A stretch of DNA of 64,000 nt, taken from the NCBI GenBank assembly GCA_029844215.1, contig CM056724.1:2164307-2228306 (forward strand), in the 5' to 3' direction. A program made the translations under genes and the position numbers. The notes beneath the pieces were generated by a model that saw only the letters and a program-made list of their open reading frames with translations, had not been told where the DNA came from and ran no database searches. Numbering within the stretch: the first letter of the stretch is position 1; the number at the start of each line of letters is the position of its first letter. This DNA is from Przewalskia tangutica (lineage: Eukaryota; Streptophyta; Magnoliopsida; Solanales; Solanaceae). This document shows positions 46,373-59,099 of the stretch, one piece after another.

Positions 46373-46741
46373 TTTATCCGGATGAAATATAATCATCTTG
46401 GATTCAGCACTTACTAATCCGGCCGATTTAGATTCATGCCGCATAAAACATGTTCTTTACCAGAAATTTCATAAGTTGTCCTTTTTCGGGACATTTGTTT
46501 TAGTCTTCTTTCTATTTCTCTTGTAACTTATGGACCTGAATCACGATCTGAAAAGAATACTGAAAATCTTATGAGAAAATATTAAAGTATGATCTAAACT
46601 TTTATAAGTTATTGCAAATGTTGGACAACACTTTAATATTTTATCGGTAAAGTTGCAAAACATATAAGCAAACATTAGATCCAAGTATAATATTAATGGG
46701 AAGGTAATTCACAATGGCTATATTTGCACAACTTCTAAATA

Positions 46742-47353
46742 CAACAACAACAACAACATACCAAGTGAAATCTCATAATGTGGGGTCTGGGGATGGTAGA
46801 GTGTACGCATACCTTACATCTACCTTGGTAAGTATAGGTCTGTTTCTGAAAGATCCTCGACTCATGATAAAGCAAACACACAAGCAAAGAAAGAGAAACA
46901 GTCAGACCCAGACACACAATTTAAAACAGTGTGAAAATGATGATAACAAAAGCGAATAATCCATGATAAAACATTCTGAAAAAAAGCAGTAACTAATACA
47001 AGTAAATAAGATAAACAAGCACATTAAAGAACTCATAGCAGCATAAATCAACGACATGAGACTATAAAACAATAATGTGCATACTAGTATGATAGGCTAA
47101 GTAGACATACAATAATAACACTACAACTATCAGTTTGTAAGCGTAAGTAGGACTACGCTCAACTACCTACTACTCTAATATGTGTCCTCACAATTCATAT
47201 CTAAGGTCATGTCCTCAGTAAGTTGCACATGCGTCATATCCCGTCTAATCATCTCTCTTCAATACTTTTTCGATCTACCTCTACTCCTCCTGAACCCGTC
47301 CATAACCAACCTCTCATACCTTCGCACCGAGACATTTGTGTCTCTCCTCTGCC
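46742..47353 (-). mobile_element. 5'-truncated RTE-type LINE, 3' end only
   Basis: Flanked by a 13-bp duplication CAACTTCTAAATA (46729-46741 and 47354-47366). On the minus strand the insert ends in (GTT)n, the usual RTE tail. The far part on minus reads RYERLVMDGFRRSRGRSKKY, WREMIRRDMTHVQLTEDMTL, the C-terminal end of plant RTE-like reverse transcriptases, then a non-coding tail with GGGGTCTGGGG on plus. 5' truncation plus target duplication is the signature of target-primed reverse transcription. Confidence 0.8.
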
Positions 47354-47366
47354 CAACTTCTAAATA

Positions 47367-48821
47367 TAGTGATAAAATTTAAATGGTAGCAAAAAGCCTA
47401 AAAGGGCTCATTTGCATAAAATATTTTTATAGGGTTTTTCTATTTTTGAAACTTGAACTCAAATTTTTAATTAAGGGCGAAAAAATTATAACAAATTCAA
47501 CACACCTCATCGTAACTATTGCTATATTATTATTATTATTATGATTTTGTTGGTAAGTTGCTAGTGAGTCAGCAAAAATTGAAGAGGTAGTTTACTAAGA
47601 TTCTTGGACTATGTACAACTGTGTCTAAGTTGTTTGACTAGGAAGTTGCTTGTAGTTACACGGTTCTCCTTTCTTTTAAAAAATATTTTTTTTTTTTTGA
47701 ATAATTAAGAATCAAAAGAAGATTTCACTAGCAAAGTCTCTTTTTTTTTACTACCCAATAATGTGCTTTGATAGGGGAAAAAACTATTTTGTATCTTTGG
47801 CCTGCAAGTGGAAACAATAATTTAGAATTTTTAGGTAACCTAAAGGGTAATCTCACCTATCCATTTACATGGATTCTGGAATATAAGGTATATCGCCAGA
47901 ATTAATGAGCAAAATATTTTTTTATGTCACTTACGATTTAAACAGGAAAAGATAATCTCATAAAGATTTTCTATGTTATCTTAAAACTTTTCATATTATT
48001 TTTTACTAATTTTTAGAAAAAATCTCACATAACGAAAATAAATTTATAGTATATTAGAAAATCAAATCTTGCCGAACTAATGATGAACCTCTCGCAATAA
48101 AATTATGTTAGGAAGCATTTTTCTTCAAATAAGTCTTACGCAATATGAATTCAAATTAATCGAACCTAAATGCCGAAAAACCAAGACAAGTTATAATGAA
48201 ACTCATTGAAGTCACAGAAAGCCAATTTTATTTTTTATCTTTTGAACACATAAAAACTAATTGTCACCAAATTATGACCTTAAACAACTACATGGTCCCC
48301 ACTGTTTTGTCGTAATCTTGTTCAACGTAGTGAAGAACAATTTGTTCTCCTTCTCCTTGGGAGAGTCTTCTATGAAATTTCACCTTTCACAATTTGAGAA
48401 ATCCAAAGTTTTTTTTTAGTATTATTATTAATATTGTTACTACTGCTAGAGATTACAAGTTGATGAATTGATTGATTGAAACGGCGTAATAAGTAGTCTG
48501 ATAAGAAGTATAAACTAAGTATAGCTTATATAGAGTGATGTCACCGCTTGTTGCAATTTGAAAGTGAAGTATGTGAATTGGACAGCTTAATTAACATCAA
48601 GGGTGTGGTAGAATGGTGTAAATTGGAATCTGTGTTAGTTGGAAACGCAAACCCTCATATGATTAACTCGTGAATCCATATTAGATCGGTGGTTTGATAG
48701 CGGCGATTTTTGAACCTTTTCGAATATCGTACCGCTATAACTCGTTACATCTCTAAAATATCATTTTTTTTGTCTTTTTCTTTGTTTGTAGGTTTGAAAA
48801 TTAACGATCTTACATGATTTG
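47367..48821. other. Intergenic, no gene recognised
   Basis: AT-rich with homopolymer runs. A pyrimidine-rich stretch at 48335-48375 stands out, but no frame or splice pattern supports a gene. Confidence 0.4.
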
Positions 48822-50938
48822 TGTTACACCCCATATTTTCGCGTTATATTGTGCCTTAAATAAAGTAATAAAAATCCGGAGGGGTTAAAATCTCTTGTAT
48901 GATACCAATGATTTTAAACAAGTGTCGTGGGAGATTGAGGCTAATTAAACCAAAGAAAATATTTTTCGACGAAGTTCACCAAAGAAAAGAGGATTGTAAT
49001 AAACCGTACATTCGGAGTGAGACTATGAGTACTTAATATGATAATAAGGTCTTGTTGTGAGGTATTGGAATCATACGATAGCCGTATGTTATGTTTTGAA
49101 GTCAACCAAGTTGTAAAACAAAGATCGGCAAAAGTTATCGCAAGTGCGTTCATAAGTGTATTGAAATTTGGGTAAGATGTAGCAGAGCTTTTCTCTCAAT
49201 ATACTAATTATGGGGTGATCCACCTACCATATCTAAGGTCTACGAGTCTAGTTTCAAACGCATTAAATCGTTCGTCGATACGACGTCCGAGTAGAGAGAT
49301 ATTCATATTTTCGCGAGACTACGCATGCAACCCCATTAGGACCCACTTGAGGCGGTTCAAGCTTATCCACTTATATTTAAGCGGTGATTCATCTTCATTA
49401 AGTCATTTTCGACTATACCAGACCTCCAATCACCTCTAAAATCTTTCTAAGCATATCCCAAAGGTTCATACACAAATTCAATGTTAAACCATCTAGGTTC
49501 TTCATTAAAAGTGTTGTAGAAGTGGTGAAGATCACTTGTATGGTGTTGTTGTCAAGTTGTAAGTTCTTCCAAGTGAAAGGAAACTTGTTATGGAGTCATT
49601 CTTGTTGTATAATGTAAGGTTTTTCATCTACTACCACTACTATATGAGGTGTATTCAAGTTCTAGCTAAGTTGTATGGATGGAGAAGTGCAAGATAGCAC
49701 TTGTTTGTTGTGTGTGATGGTGTGGACTGTTTTGTGATGGATATAAGGTTAGATATTGATGTATATATATTTATTTTCATGCTGGACATGATAATATTGT
49801 TGTTTGATTTGAGGAAAGTGAAAGAAACGAGGGAAGGTGCTATCTAAATTGTTGTAGACAAGCTAGTCACTCTTTTATATCGAATTATAGTTTACGAAGC
49901 TTAACTATAGTACAATTGTCATTGTGTAGATTGAGGTGACGAACGACTGTGTCCATTGGATTGTTAAGGAATATTACAAGGTATACAGGTTATATTTTCC
50001 TTTTTTGGCATGACCCGAATGTAAATGAAACGTAAGCAAATGTCTCTCCAAAAATGATTTTATTCTTGATAAGTTAGTTGTACTCTTTGTTTTTCAATTC
50101 CATAGAAATGTTCTTGAATCTTGTTTGTCCTTTGTCGGGAGTACTTTCATGTCATATAAGATATCTCTTATTTTGTTATGAATTCCTCTGATGAAAATGA
50201 TATGTTTGACGACTTATTAGCTACATAACGATAGTCGGAGGTGTAACGGTCTTACGTCACTTCGACTAGCTCCGAATGTTCATAACGACTCTCCTACATG
50301 TATATATGTATGTATCTATATATGTACGACGATGTTATATACGCATATTATAAATAGTATCACTAATCAGTTGGTTATGATAATGATGATGATGATGTCC
50401 ACAGAGGCTTGATGATGTTATATACACATATATATGTACGACAATATGATTTACGCGTAGACAATATACATATGCGTATCATGACCCATATTGGCAAATT
50501 CAGAGTTAAAAGTTGATTCTTCTTGTCTCTCTTTTACTTTGGTGTTTTATGCTCTTACTTAGATATTCAGTATATTATTTGTACTAACGTTCCTTTGTTG
50601 GGGCGCTGCATTTCATGCCTGCAGGTTCAGGTATACGAATTAACGATTCTCCAATAGGTTTCAACTCAGTTGTGGTTAGTGCACTCCACTTATTCTAGAG
50701 GTGATATTCTTAGTCATTATGATTTTTATGTACATGTTATGGGTATGAAGAGGCCCTGTCTCAGCCTTATGATGCTTATGTACTCCTAGAGGCTTGTAGA
50801 CATGTGTCCGATGTATAGATGTTATGTATGGCCTTATCGGCATATGTGTTTGATGTATATATGTTAGGTGTATTTTGTATACGTTTTTTGAGTCATTTTT
50901 AGTTAGTATTTTCCCCATTTTCGTTTAAATAAGTGTAG
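48822..50938 (+). mobile_element. Gypsy-type LTR fragment, plus orientation
   Basis: Starts TGTTACACCCCATATTTTCG, a start common for plant gypsy/chromovirus LTRs. At 50600-50880 it has the CTGCAGGTTCAGGTATACGA and CTAGAGGCTTGTAGACATG region usual near the R/U5 part of such LTRs. No CA end or internal genes; it is interrupted at 50939 by another LTR-like piece. Confidence 0.5.
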
Positions 50939-52094
50939 TGTTAGAGTCGTTTTTCTTTCTTTTGAGTCACAACGGTTCAAAAAGACAAAATGACGAAAAT
51001 GAGCGAAAAATGGGCAAAAAATGAGGGTCCTGATGCAAAAAGGTTGAAAATTGGAGATTCGGACGAAAACTGCGTGTGGCCGACGGACAGCGGATTGCGG
51101 CGCCATAATTCTGAAGCCGCGAGAACATTGAGCGTGGCGCGGCCTCTGAGGCCATGCGCCGAGGCGTAATTTTGCAAATCCGAAGATAAATTGGCCAAGG
51201 GCAAAAGGGTCCATAATGCACGAAAATAGCAGCATAGTTAAGTCCTAGGGATTATTCTACAGAGGGGGGATTCAAGAACAGAAGAACACAGGGAAAATTT
51301 GGAAGCTATAATTGGAGACCTAGTTCTAAGTAATTTTTCTTTCTTTAGTTTTCAATTCAGTTCATGTTGGAATTTGTATTAGTTCTTAGCATATCTATAG
51401 CTAGGAGCTAAACACTTTATTAGGACTTTCCTATTGAATCGATTGAAACTCTTATTCATGAATTAATGTATTAGTTTAGTTTCTTCTTCAATTAATTAAG
51501 ATTTATTCAATATTGGTATGAATGTTTGAGAGTTAACTGATCATTAATTATCATAATCTATATGATTTCGAATCAAGAACCGAGAGGAGAGATTTGGATA
51601 TGCTGTAATTGAATAGACATAGGTTAAAATCGCGGACGAAAGTACCCCGATACTTGTGTAGCATTATATGTTATTGTTCTTAATCCTCATATGTGGTAAA
51701 ACCTATCATAGAAATATAGAAGGTTTCTGCACTGAGGTTGAGCGATTATATATCCTAACCGGAATATAAGACAGTCTAGTTAACCGCTATCTTAACGTAG
51801 AAGAAGAAGTCATTCTAGTTGCATTAAGGATTGAAAAGAGTGGATAGTTGAGTATATTGGAAGCCTTAATTCCTTCATAACTGATTAAACCTAAGTAATT
51901 TAGTTTAATTCTTGCAATTACTCTAGTAGTGTTAGATAAAAACTCAAATCAACCATCGTTTGCCAAATAGATAACCTAGAATAGATGTTCGGTAATTAGA
52001 AATCAGTCTCTGTGGACGATATTCGATCTTACCAGACTATATTACTTGTAACCATACATACACTTGCGTGAGCAATTGGAAAATCGGCCTGACA
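50939..52094 (+). mobile_element. Second LTR-like piece (Athila/gypsy-like)
   Basis: Starts TGTTAGAGTCG, ends GCCTGACA. Towards the end it carries ATAGACATAGGTTAAAATC, CGGACGAAAGTACCCCGATAC and CTGTGGACGATATTCGATC, words typical of the R/U5 part of Athila-like LTRs. No target duplication (TGTAG/ATATA), so the ends are uncertain. Confidence 0.45.
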
Positions 52095-52183
52095 ATATAC
52101 CATCTCAATATATTTTTATACCATGATGACATAATGGAGGATTATTGAAGAGTATTTCACTGAAGGACTGCAACAGTCCTGCA
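52095..52183. repeat. Left part of hairpin-forming tandem repeat
   Basis: ATATACCATCTCAATATA and TATACCATGATGACATAATGG belong to the array described at 53072-53510; the hAT element at 52184-53071 interrupts it. Confidence 0.6.
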
Positions 52184-53071
52184 TAGAGATGGCAACGAAT
52201 CCTGGACCCGGTGGATCCAAATTCATTTTATAGGATATGGATCTTCAAAATTTGGACCCGATGGATTCAGATCGAACCCGGATCCGTTTATGACGGATCA
52301 GATCTGGATACGGATCTTGTCTTTGAGATTCGTATCCGGTCCAGATCCGACCCGTGGATCCATTTTTTATTAAATACATTATACATTTATACATCCATAT
52401 GACCAGTCCGATGATTATATTAATTTAGATTAGATTCCAGTATGTTTGTATAGCAACATGTTAAATGTATAGTTTCTCTATTATAGTAATTCCAGTATGT
52501 TTGTATGATTATATTAACTTAGATTAGATTGATCATGTAGAGCGCAAATTCGGGTAGATAGTATAGTCTTATATACAGATGTATTAGGCTGTAGATTCAC
52601 CAAGAAAGAAACTTGGTTTGGATTGTAATGCAGTGTATTGCTAGAGTTTTGAGACATTCAAAGTTCAAGTATTGGAATCTAATCAATTTCCATATGATGA
52701 ACTCTATAAGAAGTTAGGCCCTTGTAATTTTTCTTTTCTTTTCATGGGAATACTCGCTAAACAATATCATAGTTAAAGACATATTTTTGTTCTTTCTCAA
52801 AACAAAATTCGACATAATTGACAAATGACTAACTACTTTATAATAGAAAAAAAAAAGTTGCAAACTGTAAAATGTTTGTCTCTTGAATCCAAAAGGCATG
52901 TTTCATCTTTCTATCCTATTAAATTTTTAAATTTGGTTCGCATCAAACTTGATGTGGATCCAGATCCGATTAGTGGATCCGATGAATCTGGATCCGGATA
53001 TGGATACATGTATGATAAACGGATCTGGATCTAGTAGGATCCGATCCAGATCCTATCCGTTGCCATCCCTA
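52184..53071. mobile_element. Non-autonomous hAT element, complete
   Basis: Ends TAGAGATGGCAACG and CGTTGCCATCCCTA form terminal inverted repeats. The 8-bp target duplication GTCCTGCA is perfect (52176-52183 and 53072-53079). The subterminal regions are packed with GGATCC/GGATCTGGATCCG words on both sides, likely transposase binding sites. The 888 bp contain no transposase; open frames over the GGATCC repeats are artefacts of the repeat. Confidence 0.88.
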
Positions 53072-53515
53072 GTCCTGCATGATACTATCTCAGTATATTT
53101 TTATACCATAATAGTATCATGGAGGACTGTTACTTTTATTTAAGGACTTCAGCAATCATTCATGATACCATCATGGTATATATCATATGTGTCATTCATT
53201 CATGATACCCTATTGGTCTGTGATATATACCATATGAATATCATAGGTGATTGAGTTATGTTTTTATTGAAGGAATGAACCAATCCTCTATGATACCCTC
53301 TCAGTATATGATATACCGTGTGGGTATCATAAAGGACTGATTAGTATTTTTAAAGGAATGAATCATTCTCCTATGATATCATGTCATTATTTGATATATA
53401 GCATGTGATTATCATAGATGATTGAGTTGTATTTTTAAAGGGATGAATCATTCCTCTATGATACTTTATCCGTATATGATATATATCAGGTTGATATCAT
53501 AGAGGAATGAGAATA
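53072..53515. repeat. Hairpin-forming tandem repeat, about 95-105 bp unit, four to five copies
   Basis: Each unit has CTATGATAC..., a central palindromic TATATGATATATA core and ...GTATCATAGAGGA, so one unit can fold on itself (ATGATACC against GGTATCAT). Units start at about 53160, 53215, 53290, 53370 and 53455, separated by GATTGAGTTRTRTTTTTA-type spacers. No coding. Confidence 0.7.
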
Positions 53516-54345
53516 AAAAGAAAGAAGTTAGAATTAAATATGGAATCAGATTATGGTGAAACAGAAAATAAAATATAGTATGAAAATATAAATAAACAAA
53601 AAAAGATAAAAAAGAAAGAAAAGAAGACAAGAAGTAGAGAAATAAAAAAGAAAAGAAGAAAAATAAGACAATTACCTACAAAAGCTATAATGGATATTAA
53701 AAGTAAATAGTTTTGGGGTATGGAAGTAAGCGGAGCATGGAAGGGTAATTATTTTGTATTTAGTGGACATCAATATTCTTTCCCCTTAAAACAATTCCCC
53801 ACAAATATAAAAAGTTTGTCCAAAATTTGAATATCGGCCCAAAGTATGGGTCATCCCACGAATGCCCCTATCTTGGGATCATATTTTTTTTCTCCTCAAA
53901 TCGGTGGTGTTTAATGTTTATCCTCGGCACTTTAAATAACAAGAAAGTGGTCGAAAGACAAAACTTATGTCAAATAAGGCAAAATTTCTATGTGTATTAA
54001 TTACATAACTTATGTAGGATAACTTTATTTCTATAAAATTTATGTCGGACAAGATAAATTTTCTCTGATTTCGATAATTTGAGAGGCAAAATTAAAGACG
54101 GTATGAAGCACAATCTGCGCAAAAAGTTGCAAAAGCATCCCATTTTGCGCATACCTCTTATCTATAACGGGCCTAAAGCCCATTTCTATCAGAGTTAAAT
54201 TGGCTCGAACAACTTCAAAGTCCAAGCCCATAAAACTTAAAACCTACAAAGCCGATGGTTGCTTCCATTACAAGTCACCTCTTTATTTTGTTAGTATATA
54301 TATGTGTTTACTAAACTTTGTCCCAAACAGTCAGGTTGACCCGGG
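53516..54345. other. Intergenic, purine-rich then unassigned
   Basis: 53516-53680 is an A/G-rich run (AAAAAAGAAAAGAAG type). A minus frame at 54040-54231 gives LIEMGFRPVIDKRYAQNG, which I have no family for. No gene called. Confidence 0.4.
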
Positions 54346-57300
54346 CAGGGGCATGGCATACCGTTGGGGATGGGTTGGTTGACCAACCCGCACGTTATTT
54401 AAAAAGTACTTGGCACGGACCAGTTAGGAAAACCTGAAGCTTAATTTATTTGGGAGCCGGACCAACAAAAAAAAAAAAAAAAAACGGTCATTTGGCCGTT
54501 GGGAGTGGAAGCGGGAAGTGGCGGCGTGGGCAGCGGTCATTTCGGCCAGTTTATTATTATTTATTTTTTGTTTTTATTTTGTTTAATTATTTATTTTAAT
54601 TCCATTTTAACCACTTTAAAAATCTATAAATTCTCTACATTTTCTTCATTTTTATCACACAACATTTCTCTCAATTCTCTTATTCTCATACTCTCTTAAT
54701 CATCTTTATTATCAATTTTCAAGTTATTAATATTATTAGTTTTCAAATTCAAAGTAGCAAGGCGAGACTTGAGCTTGAGTTTCTATTGAATTCGAATCCG
54801 AAGTTTAGTACACTCGTTTCATTCTCTAATTATTTTATTAAATTGTCATATTTATTTGTTGATTATTTAAATATTTTATAATGTATTTACTAAGGAATTG
54901 CGTCGGAATTGTAGTAAATCTAGTTCAAGGGTAAAAATCATAGGTTCTTCATCATCTAATCAAAATATAGATTATGATCAAATGCAAGAAGATTTTGGAA
55001 TGAAGATAATGAATGTGATAACGTTGATTAGATAATATTGTTGAACTTGAAGAACGAAGAACAAGAACCTCCTACACCTACTAGTGTTCATACATCAATG
55101 TTAGTGCTGCTAGTGGTAGTCGTAGTCGTAGACCTCCTTTACGGAACCAGTGCAAGAAAAAGGAGTAAAGTGTGGCTCTTTTATGATAAAGTTGTGGGTA
55201 TTGATAGAGTTAAATTTAATATTTGTGGGAGAACTTATAAACATAAGACCGGGGGTGGTGACGGGGGGACGGACATTATAGCTAGACATATAAAATTCGA
55301 TCATACGGCCTGATGGAATCTTGTCACCGATTTAGAACGATCAACAACAACTTAATCCATTAAGCGGGGTTGGCTAAATGCGATCCAAAAGATCGCGTTG
55401 AATTAGCAAAAATGATTATCGGAGGTTGTTTGCCTTTTTCTTTTGCTTCTTCATATTTAATTACATATATTCAAAGAGTATATAATCCTTTTTAAAGGTG
55501 TTCCTCGTAGTACTACTAGAGATATTTTAGACTTCATAATGATTATGTTATTTTCTTGCAATATTTGTTTGCTAACCTTCCATGCCATATTAGTTTTACT
55601 TGGACATTGGACATCGTTGAGCAGTTATGATTATTTAACAATTACTTGTCATTGGATTGATGAAAATTTTAAAATGGAAAAAGCGTATTATTGCTTTTGC
55701 GTATGGCGAGGATCAAAGTCATCTTGGAAAATATATAAGCGAAACTATTTGTTTTATGCCCAAAATATAATCTTTATAATAAAATACTTTGTGTATCATT
55801 TGATAATGCATCTAATAATCTATCTGCTTTGTAGATCTTTTAAGCGAAGTCTGACCACCACTTCGATATATTTCATGTTCGTTGTGCTTGTCATATTTAT
55901 AATTTAATTGTTAAAAGTGGTCTTGATTTATTTTCACTGAAATAAAACTTGTCAAAAGAAATTGGAGTTATTCGGGTAATAATAGGAAAAATAGAATTAT
56001 AGAATTTAAAGAAAAATGTAAACAATTTAATTTGAGACCTAAATTCATGCGGAAGAGATTATTACGATGGAATTATACTTATTTATTTTTAAAAGAATGT
56101 TATAAGTATAAAGACCCATAACACATGTTGCAAATGCGCATTGTAAACGTAATGTATATATTAGCAAGCGAACATTGAAATCAATTGGTGAACTTTTAAA
56201 AATTTTACGTAAATTTTACTGCAATTGTTGAATTTTGAGGATCTTATTACCCAACGATTTGTAATGCTTTAGCTCATATAATTTGAAATTTCCTATTTAC
56301 TTTATGGTTTAAAATCAAATGTGAAATATCTGAATCACGATTCTGATTATGTTTGAAAAGTTTAAAAATATTTTTCATATTCACGATGTTTATTGTATTG
56401 ATGCGATCTTAAATCCTTCTATTAAAAAGGTAGATTGTCATAATCTAATATTTAGTTTATATACTTATATGGAAATAGGTGGAACATAAACTCCATTCGT
56501 TTGATTGCATAAATAAACTTGATACTAATTTAACAACATTATATGAATATTATGCTACATTACATGATAACACCAACTCTGCTACTAATATTCCTTCTAG
56601 TTACGGTTACGTGTCTACACTGCGAGTTGATGATGATGGCGATGAAGAAGAATCTTTAGACATATGGAGCACTTTTACAACACAACCAACCCTGGCCGTC
56701 TTGCGATGAGATCACGATTTTATTTGCAAAAGCGGTAGGCCGAAGAAAAATTTTGACCGCTTTACAATGGTGGCGGGATAACAAAGGCAATTCCGGTACT
56801 TGCGGCGATGGCGGGATGTTCTTAATGTGTCGATCTCAGCGGTGGCTTACGAAAGTGCATTTAGCCAAACACGAGATCAAATAGGAGACCTGCGTCACTC
56901 GTTGGGTGGAAACACATTAGAAGTGTTAGTGCAGCAGGGATTGGATCGGATCGGAGAGAAGAAATCAAGGATGTGGAGGCGTTAATTCTCGGAAGATGAA
57001 GAAATAGGCAATATTTTGGAAGCGGGGCGAAGGCGGGTGGAATTAATACTCGGATTTAGAGGCTATGGAGCATAACGATTCAATCAACTTTATAGATTAC
57101 GAAGAACTTGCAAAAAGGATCGTAATATGTAAATAAAATTATTATTACTTCATTATGTACTCTTATTAACGTTATGAAAGTTCAAAAGTTTACATCTTAT
57201 CATTAATTTTAATTTTACTATCTATTTAGTTGTTAATCTGTTATTACTTATAAGTTATATGACTTATATCTACTAATCTAATAAATTAATAAAATTATAA

Positions 57301-57620
57301 TTACAAATTTATAATATAAAGTTATAAACTATAAAGTATAAAGTTATAATCTATAATAAAGTATAAAGTTATAAACTATAAAATAAAAGTTAACTTTAAA
57401 GTTTCAATTTTAATATATACAATTAAATTATATATTATATTATTATATTACATATTTAAATTGAATTTAGTTTATATTATAGAAAATAAATACTAGAATT
57501 TAAAAAAAATTAAAAAAAAATAAAATAAAATAAGCGGACCAGTTGGACTGATTCGACACATATGAGCCAACACTGGAATCCGTGTAATCGGGCCAGTTGG
57601 CGTGTCCGATGAAGCAGGCC
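54346..57620 (+). mobile_element. Second hAT transposon, decayed
   Basis: The left end CAGGGGCATGGCATACCG followed by GTTGGGGATGGGTTGG and GCACGGACCAGTTAGG fits hAT termini. The right end lies in GGACCAGTTGG..CGGGCCAGTTGGCGTGTCC at about 57535-57620. No target duplication could be matched, so the right boundary is approximate. A transposase relic runs on the plus strand, and an ATAAAGTATAAAGTTATAAA repeat near the right end is shared with the hAT at 23233-37791. Confidence 0.65.
54930..56990 (+). pseudogene. hAT transposase relic, same family as the first hAT
   Basis: 55038-55313 keeps a BED finger remnant (NICGRTYKHKTGGGDGGTD, ARHIKFDH). 55600-55910 has YDYLTITCHWIDENFKMEKA and, in shifting frames, SFDNASNN- and HVRCACHIYNL-like pieces. 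56479-56700 has KLDTNLTTLYEYYATLHDN. 56800-56985 has the dimerisation motif VAYESAFSQTRDQIGDLRHS followed by LGGNTLEVLV. Many stops and frameshifts; not functional as read. Confidence 0.85.
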
Positions 57621-58739
57621 GTTAAACGATGAGAACTCTGATCGGTCAGGTCGGCAGTTAGCGGGTATACTCCACTTTTCTTCCCGGTCAATATTTGTCC
57701 TCGAAGGTTTTCGTTTTTTGTAAAGCAAACTCTCCAAATTTATGACCAACCTTTCCTTGATAATCTTACAACGAACATGAGTTTTCCATTGTAAATTAAA
57801 TGCGAGCAATCAACGAATTCCGGCGAAATAGAATATCTACGTGACCAAATTTCCCTGTTAAAAAGAAGATCTCTCTTCTTCTTCATTCTCAAGAGGAATG
57901 CATCAACAAAACTGCCCTTCCATATAGATCGTCGTGGCATGAACTCATTTCTTCGCTTCGATTCCGCTCGTAGAAGTTAAAATTGAAACTCAAACTCACT
58001 AAAAGGTAAATTTATTTACTTTCGAAATGCACTCTAGATGTTTGTTAAAATGTTGTAGTTTCGTTAAAGTTAAAAAATAAAAAAGACGCTTGAATCTTGT
58101 TGTGCTTTAAAACAAACCAAAAATATTTGTGTCCTTATAAATCATCTTTTAAAACTAAATTATTATCAAATAATTAAATTTGTCATTCCTTTGAGATTGA
58201 CTAAAAAGTAAAAAGGGAATTGTGTCTTATAAATTGGGGACAGAGGAATAACTGGTATGATCGAAAATGTTTTAGACAAATAATTTCTAGCGGTAGGGTG
58301 GGTTAGAGTGGTGGGGGCTAGGTGGGAGTAGGGTGGTGGGTGTAAGGTGGGGGTAGACGGGGGAGGGGTGTAGGGTGGTGGGTGGGTTTTCACTTCTAGA
58401 CATGTACATGAAATGTGCAGTCGTGGGTCTAACCTAGTTGTTAATGAAATGGTGAAAATCTTGGAGAACAGGGTTTTGAAATTTCAACACAGACAAAAGA
58501 TAATAGGTGATTTCTGCTCATTTTCCAGAGATAATTGTGTTGTTGGAAGGTAGCAGGTACCCGCTAAAATAGTCAAGGTGTGCGAAAGCTAGTCCGCGGA
58601 CATCACCACTATCGAAAAAATAATTTAAAAAAAAGACATGTACATGGAAATAGAGAACGTCATTGATGGGCAAAGTTAAGCCTAAATACAGTTCTTTTAG
58701 CTTTGGAAGATAACTTGCACTTGAAAAAGGAATTCAAGT
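57621..58739. other. Intergenic, possible 5' leader of TIM22, and a G-rich tract
   Basis: 57870-58000 has a CT-rich stretch and a possible donor (AAAAGGTAAATT at about 58005) that could belong to a 5' UTR exon of the plus-strand TIM22 gene; this is weak. 58291-58390 is G-rich (see separate entry). Confidence 0.3.
58291..58390 (+). repeat. G-rich GGTGGG/GGGGGTAG tract
   Basis: About 100 bases of GTGGGGG, TAGGGTGGTGGG and GGGGGAGGGG with many G runs of three or more on the plus strand; low complexity, quadruplex-prone. Confidence 0.7.
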
Positions 58740-59090
58740 GCACAATGCCGTTATCAAGTGTAGTTTTGAGGTGATAACATCGATGAGAAACAAATTGATC
58801 AATATGTATCTGAAGCCCAGGATGGTTAGAAAGGCCACAACCATATTTCCAATAATGGGAAATAGGAATTAAGTGTCTTTAAATGACATGATAGCTAGTC
58901 TCGTGACTAATAGGCTTTATAAAGCACTTAAGTTGTTCCTATGATGACATTTGCAGCTTCATTTGTTGTGTACGAAGAATTGTTTCTATTTAGACAATTA
59001 TGTTAGAACGACACTCATGGTCTCTTATACTAAGTGTGGGGAAATGGATGACCCCTTCAAGTTATTCTCTATATGCATATATTTAGACTC
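58740..59090 (+). pseudogene. Pentatricopeptide-repeat (PPR) gene relic
   Basis: 58951-59077 reads QLHLLCTKNCFYLDNYVRTT and LMVSYTKCGEMDDPFKLFS, which fits a plant PPR motif pair (..VYVRNTLM.MYAKCG.MDDA.KLF). Upstream pieces are too short to assign. No start codon, and a stop follows soon. PPR proteins bind organellar RNA; this copy is a fragment. Confidence 0.5.
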
Positions 59091-59099
59091 CTGCTATCC

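Noticed and set aside
50903..51235. Three overlapping minus ORFs of 75-110 codons
   Set aside because: They lie in an LTR-like piece with locally high GC content; the overlapping frames have no conserved motif.
52211..53143. Arg/Ile/Ser-rich ORFs in the small hAT
   Set aside because: Encoded by GGATCC/GGATCTGG repeats; no transposase similarity.
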